A model generated the notes under the pieces. That model did no database searches and was not told the DNA's origin. It was given only the letters and a program-made list of their open reading frames with translations. The position numbers were made by a program, and so were the translations under genes. This document shows, piece by piece, positions 60,295-64,000 of a stretch of 64,000 nt of DNA. The first letter of the stretch is position 1. Each line of letters opens with the position of its first letter. This stretch comes from Ecdyonurus torrentis (Eukaryota > Arthropoda > Insecta > Ephemeroptera > Heptageniidae), in contig OX439131.1 in NCBI GenBank assembly GCA_949318235.1, forward strand, positions 18,405,537 to 18,469,536. The letters run 5' to 3'.

Positions 60295-62750
60295 AGAACT
60301 TTAAATTTACCTGCTTAAACATTTCTTTTACTTTGAGTTCAAGTTGAGCTGTATTTAAGAGAAGTTCAAATATTTGAAGTGGTTCAAATTTAGAATCTGT
60401 GAGGACTTGTTCTCTTGCTTGTTTACTTTTCTTGTGATTCTCTGCAACTAATGTATAAACAATGTATATTAAATTATCATACAATATAGTAAATTATTAG
60501 ATGAGATACCTGGTGATAATATTGCTGTGTGAAGCATAAACCATCTTAGGACCACATTACATTCTCGTATCAAGGACATAATTTTGGTTACATGATTGAG
60601 AACCGTTTCTTCAGTCAATGAACCCTCTAATAGTAACTGACGAGTTTGAGGCAAAACTTTCTGCAAAATAAATTAAGAAAAATCATTTATTATTCACACA
60701 AAATAGCAACACAATAATTCCTTGGAAATTACCTGCAATCTTGTGGAGTATTTATTACAGTGTTCTCTTACATTTGAAGTCTCTAAAGTATTTGCTAGAG
60801 CAGACTTAGCTGCTTTAAATGGATCCCAAGCCTCTACTAAATTAACTACCATTCCCATGTAAACACTGATGACCTGTAAATACATAGCTCATATAATATC
60901 AAAATTAATATTAACATAATACAAAACTAACAAATTAAGGAAAATTTGATTGTTTAATAATCAATAATTAAAAATATTTAATAGAAAGCCCCCCCCCCCC
61001 CCTTTTTTTTTTTTTTTTTTTTGAAAAATTGGGGAATGGGAGTCATGAGCTTACTTAGACTGACAGGGACGTCATGTATGGGAGAGAAAATCATTTCTAG
61101 CCCAGGCCAAAAAGTAGTAACGCATAGAGCATTAATGATTTATTAGTATGTACATACTAGCTGTTCTTATTGCTTTGTTACTCACACTTAAGGCCCGCGC
61201 AGCTGTCTTATTTTATTTAATATTAAATTAATTTAAAAAAATAAGCCGCTGTGATTGGCCGAGAGTCAACTCTCAGCCAATCACAGCGGCTTATTGTCTT
61301 AAATTAATTTAGTATTAAATAAAATAAGACAGCTGCACGGGCCTTTAGACTATAAGCTTTTTTTTTTTTTTAATAATCCCTGTTTTGTTTTTTTCTATAA
61401 AATATTTTTAATTATTAATACAAAACTACAGATATTATTAGTGATGTTATACCCAATTATCTGGGAAGAACTTGTCAACTGTTTCTCTCATGCTTGCTGT
61501 TTGGTTATGAAGAACAGAAGGACAGAAGTAGAGACACACATAAAGCATGGCTGCTTGTGTAGCCAGAGCTGTACTACGGTGTTGTGGTAGCGGGTACGCA
61601 ACCATTTGGTGGTATAAATCATCTGTACGTAGACGACCTACCACTTGCTCAACATAATCCATATTGACAGGTACTCGTCTGGAAATATTAAAAATATGGT
61701 TATAATGAGAAACTCTATCATCATGAAATAATATTTTTATTGATACAAACCTGAAGAGATCTTCTTGATAATGATGTGATGATGACGAACGTAATAGTTT
61801 GCAAACCTCATCAACAGAACTGTCAAGACTAGAAGCTCTTTGTGAACTGTAACGATAGTAACCAACAAGCATTCTCTCTCTAACCACACCAGGGAAGTGA
61901 AGTTCTGTCACCATGAGCATCACTCCATATAAGTAGAGAGCCTCACACTGAAAAGAAATGATTTAAAAACAATAATTATAAAGAAAACCTTATCCAATCC
62001 ACACTGTATGTCATAAATGTTGCATGAATGTACCATTAGTTGTTTTCCCTCTTCACAAGCCATGACACTCTCAAGTGATTGCTGCAAAAATGATCCCTCT
62101 TCTAAGTCTTCAACAAGTCTATTCAATTCAACCACATATTGATGCTCACTTTCAAATGCTGCATAGAAACGAGCCAACGTTTCTGCATAATTTTCTCGAA
62201 ACTCTTCATCTAGTTCTTGTAATCTCTGCAACAAAATAGAAACATTATTACTTTTTTTATGATATTTATAAGAATAATGAGCAGTAATTACTGTTAATTA
62301 TTATTAATTATCTTTACCGCATTACTATCAATTTTTTGGTCCCATTGGTCCGAGTTTTTGAAATAGGTGAAGTCAATAAGTATTTCTCCATACTTTTGTT
62401 GCTCTTGTTTGGTTTCTAGCCTGAAAGCATATTAAACACGTACAATAAACTTAATGGATCATTTATGAAATAATTTCTTTATCACAGATCATACAGAATC
62501 AAAATAAGGATGTTCATATGATATAAATGTAAACCAATGTAAACGTCGCTATGAGCTAAGGTGGGTCACATAAACAACGTGGTTTTAATATTTAGTATCT
62601 TTAGAGACTTTGTCAAAATTATACATACCGAAATAATGATGGAATATAGTCTTTAAGACGTAATAATTCGGCAATGATGGCATTTCCACGGGATACTAAA
62701 CTTAAAATAGATTGTCCAAAAGTGTTGTCTTTGGCTAAGAAATCCGCCAT
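54731..62750 (-). CDS. WASHC5: WASH complex subunit 5 (strumpellin), 20 exons
   Basis: Exons in gene order: 62750-62629, 62420-62318, 62225-62034, 61947-61751, 61678-61453, 60873-60733, 60660-60510, 60447-60311, 60222-60105, 60031-59912, 59785-59550, 58815-58564, 58452-58270, 57913-57606, 57546-57384, 57142-57040, 56529-56346, 56107-55878, 55653-55503, 54884-54731. They total 3471 nt, giving 1156 aa; human strumpellin has 1159. Conserved blocks include [91 protein letters not shown] and [10 protein letters not shown]. The mostly helical protein is a core WASH subunit that drives Arp2/3 actin branching on endosomes for retromer-linked sorting; human mutations cause spastic paraplegia 8. Introns 5, 16 and 19 carry fold-back elements, intron 16 also a hammerhead ribozyme motif. 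Exon 11 uses a weak donor, GTTAAA. Confidence 0.97.
54948..55198. mobile_element. fold-back (MITE-like) element in WASHC5 intron 19
   Basis: The two arms begin AAAGGCG.AGAACACCTT and carry AATATCCTAAC, ACCTAAATATCA and a TTTATTTTCCATTTAC-like core, meeting around GACAGCTGCGGG. A one-armed relative is at 625-724. There is no coding capacity. Confidence 0.75.
56609..56987. mobile_element. inverted-end element carrying a hammerhead ribozyme
   Basis: Both ends start ATTAATAAGTTTAAAAA, and about 44 nt (through AAAATAGTTGGTAGAGAT) are inverted with one or two mismatches. The 379-bp element lies in WASHC5 intron 16. It contains the hammerhead motif (56866-56925) and a palindrome, AGAGAGCTCTGTACAGCT, next to the right arm. 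There is no open frame and no clear target duplication. It may be a non-autonomous Penelope-like or retrozyme-like element, or a DNA element that captured a ribozyme. Confidence 0.7.
56866..56925 (-). ncRNA. type I hammerhead self-cleaving ribozyme motif
   Basis: Read on the minus strand: stem I 5' side CTCT, internal loop GCCGA, GCCTTA; core CTGATGA; stem II GTCC, loop TAGGTAAA, GGAC; core GAA; stem III ACCGGT (self-complementary, no loop); cleavage base C; then stem I 3' side TAAGGC, AA, AGAG. Every conserved core position of the hammerhead consensus is present (CUGAUGA, GAAA, A15.1-U16.1, C17) and stem I pairs fully. A loopless palindromic stem III implies dimeric folding, as reported for hammerheads of Penelope-like elements and newt satellite DNA. 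It is in the sense orientation of WASHC5 intron 16. Confidence 0.85.
60261..60291. repeat. (TA)n microsatellite
   Basis: A pure TA run of about 31 bp in WASHC5 intron 8, beginning about 20 bp from exon 8. Confidence 0.9.
60989..61022 (+). repeat. poly-C/poly-T run
   Basis: Fourteen C are followed by 20 T in WASHC5 intron 5. The C-then-T form resembles the run at 3053-3090. Confidence 0.9.
61190..61346. mobile_element. fold-back element in WASHC5 intron 5
   Basis: Arms of about 74 nt beginning TAAGGCCCG.GCAGCTGTC and ending GCCGCTGTGATTGGC meet over a few bases at GAGAGTCAACTCTC. Only a few differences separate the arms. Each arm holds an ATTGG (CCAAT) motif. Confidence 0.8.
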
Positions 62751-62903
62751 TTTTCAAACTACCACGCCCACTAATCATTTGAATGATTAAAAAAATGAAC
62801 AGCGATTTGATGACAAAGCCAGCTGAAGATTGTTGACGGCCGTGAGTTGAAGAGGTGTAAATATTTCATATTTTCATCACTTTTTTATGAATTTTATATT
62901 AAA
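62751..62903. promoter_or_regulatory. bidirectional promoter of WASHC5 and NCBP2
   Basis: Only 153 bp separate the two divergent start codons. The segment is GC-richer than its surroundings near the WASHC5 end (ACCACGCCCACT, a Sp/KLF-like GC box; AATGAT repeats). No TATA box is evident. Both genes are housekeeping, which fits a shared TATA-less promoter. Confidence 0.7.
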
Positions 62904-63506
62904 ATGATTACACCGTCAGTTGATTTAAGTTCTTACCGAGATCAGCACTTTAAGGTAATATAATTATCGCCTTTTGCTTAATTTTATGTCAATGTTTAAA
63001 CCCAGGCCGTGCGTGAAGTTTGTTGTTGATCACCATAATTTTCTAGCATTTTTTTTTTGGCAGATTCAAAATTATATTTATTTGCGTGACTTAATTTATA
63101 TCTATGACATCATTATCATCATATAAAAGAATAACATAGTAGATGTTACTTTATTCAATTTTTGCCTATCACAAAATATATACAATATTACTTAATGTAT
63201 GCATAACAAACAAACAAACAAATATGACATAATGACCGGTATGCCGGTACCGGTTTATTCGGGTCCATGAACACAGATATTCTTATGCATTCCCCTATCA
63301 TTAATGCTTGCTATTTCTTTGCAGGGATCTAGAGCAGAGCAAGAGAGATTGCTTCGTAACACCTCAACACTATATGTTGGCAATCTATCATTTTATACAA
63401 CCGAAGAACAAATGTACGAGCTCTTCTCAAAGTGTGGAGACGTGAAAAAAGTTATAATGGGACTTGACAAATATAAGAAAACTCCATGTGGCTTCTGCTT
63501 TGTCGA
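62904..63506 (+). CDS. NCBP2: nuclear cap-binding protein subunit 2 (CBP20), 5' part
   Basis: Exons 62904-62954 and 63325-63506 encode 77 residues. The next exon lies outside the window, since human NCBP2 has 156 aa. The protein has SSYRDQHFK, then an RRM with RNP2 LYVGNL and RNP1 CGFCFVEY. The two tyrosines that stack on the m7G cap in human CBP20 (Y20, Y43) are present as Y11 and Y34. With NCBP1 it forms the nuclear cap-binding complex used in splicing, 3' processing, RNA export and miRNA biogenesis. The N-terminus is about nine residues shorter than human. The exon 2 donor is inferred as GTATCC after GTCGA, because reading on leaves the conserved sequence and soon meets a stop. Confidence 0.93.
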
Positions 63507-64000
63507 GTATCCTTTTCTGGCTTTATATGATGCTGCACATATGTAAATATGTATCGTGTACAGTACATACATATGCATAACAATATTATATACACATGGC
63601 TGGATTGTATATTTTACCATTTTACCATTAACTACCATTAAGCTAGTTGAAAAACTTGGATGGGAACAGCTGAGTACTAGGAGGAGGAAAGATAGGCTTT
63701 GTACAATGTATTCTGTTCAAAAGGGCAATAGGGGATGGGGAGAATTGAACAAGAAAATCACAAAATCAAACTACATAGCTAGAAAGGATCATGAATTTAA
63801 GATACAAGTGATGGGAACAAGTACTGATGTGGAAAAGTATTCGTTCCTTACTAGAACTGCCCATGATTGGAATGGGCTTGATGGAGATGTTGTTAAAATA
63901 ATAAACAGAAAGTTATTTAGGAATAAATTAGGAGAATTACTAATATAAATTTTATTATATTTTGTTTAAAGGATAAGCGAGCCACCGTACTTAACAGTAC
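63507..64000 (+). other. NCBP2 intron 2, start
   Basis: The rest of the window is intronic. It contains a LINE fragment (63640-63948) and no NCBP2 exon. Confidence 0.7.
63640..63948 (+). mobile_element. 3' end of a LINE retrotransposon ORF
   Basis: About 100 codons are open to a TAA at 63946-63948. The pattern LGWEQLSTRRRKDRLCTMYS, then SFLTRTAHDWNGLD and KLFRNKLGEL, is characteristic of the extreme C-terminus of Jockey/CR1-type LINE ORF2 proteins. The reverse transcriptase itself is missing, so the copy is 5'-truncated. It is not related to the LINE in XPO5 intron 11, which ends in a His/Cys motif. Confidence 0.8.

Noticed and set aside
63507..63546. NCBP2 frame reading on past GTCGAG to a stop
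   Set aside because: The RRM is only half complete and identity with CBP20 stops at the GTATCC donor, so this is intron read-through, not a truncated gene.
1..64000. tRNA, rRNA and CRISPR features
   Set aside because: I saw no tRNA-like A/B boxes with paired arms, no rRNA sequence and no regularly spaced direct repeats. A tRNAscan run would settle the tRNA question.

Overview
This 64 kb window is nuclear DNA from an AT-rich animal genome. Every coding gene is split by short GT-AG introns, and the non-coding DNA is full of mono- and dinucleotide runs and fold-back transposons. The proteins are clear metazoan orthologues, and the Ets gene has the PNT-then-ETS layout of the Ets98B/SPDEF (Ets4) family with a protostome-like C-terminus. 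An invertebrate, probably a protostome and perhaps an arthropod, is the best fit. The species cannot be fixed from the sequence alone.

Layout. Bases 2-67 may be the last codons of an upstream + strand gene. DNAJC21 (+, 1313-5472, 10 exons, 538 aa) is a J-protein of pre-60S ribosome maturation. XPO5 (+, 8026-15355, 12 exons, 1213 aa) is exportin-5. A KLHL10-like BTB/BACK/kelch gene (+, 19134-23376, 8 exons, 610 aa) follows. It meets Ets98B/SPDEF tail to tail (-, 25980-42201, 6 coding exons, 614 aa, with a 9.1 kb first intron). A gene-poor 12.5 kb stretch (42.2-54.7 kb) separates this from WASHC5/strumpellin (-, 54731-62750, 20 exons, 1156 aa). WASHC5 is head to head, 153 bp apart, with NCBP2/CBP20 (+, from 62904), whose 3' end lies beyond the window. 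For all five complete genes the exon lengths read from the splice sites add up to an exact multiple of three and give proteins close to the known family lengths.

Mobile DNA. XPO5 intron 11 holds a nested stack. A LINE 3' end is split by a non-autonomous hAT element with a perfect 8-bp target duplication, and that element holds another terminal-inverted-repeat element. A relative of the innermost element sits at 46.2-46.8 kb. Other fold-back elements lie in the DNAJC21 promoter and introns, downstream of XPO5, in the KLHL10-like intron, between Ets98B and WASHC5, and in WASHC5 introns. NCBP2 intron 2 carries a second, unrelated LINE 3' fragment.

Main discoveries. (1) A complete type I hammerhead ribozyme motif lies on the minus strand at 56866-56925, sense to WASHC5 intron 16, inside a 379-bp element with ~44-bp inverted ends. 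Its stem III is a loopless palindrome, which suggests it works as a dimer. (2) The Ets98B protein has a row of five LxxLL motifs plus one IxxLL in about 80 residues, like a nuclear-receptor interaction array. (3) The large Ets98B intron contains a possible second promoter and first exon, candidate enhancers, and two candidate + strand exons that no known gene explains.
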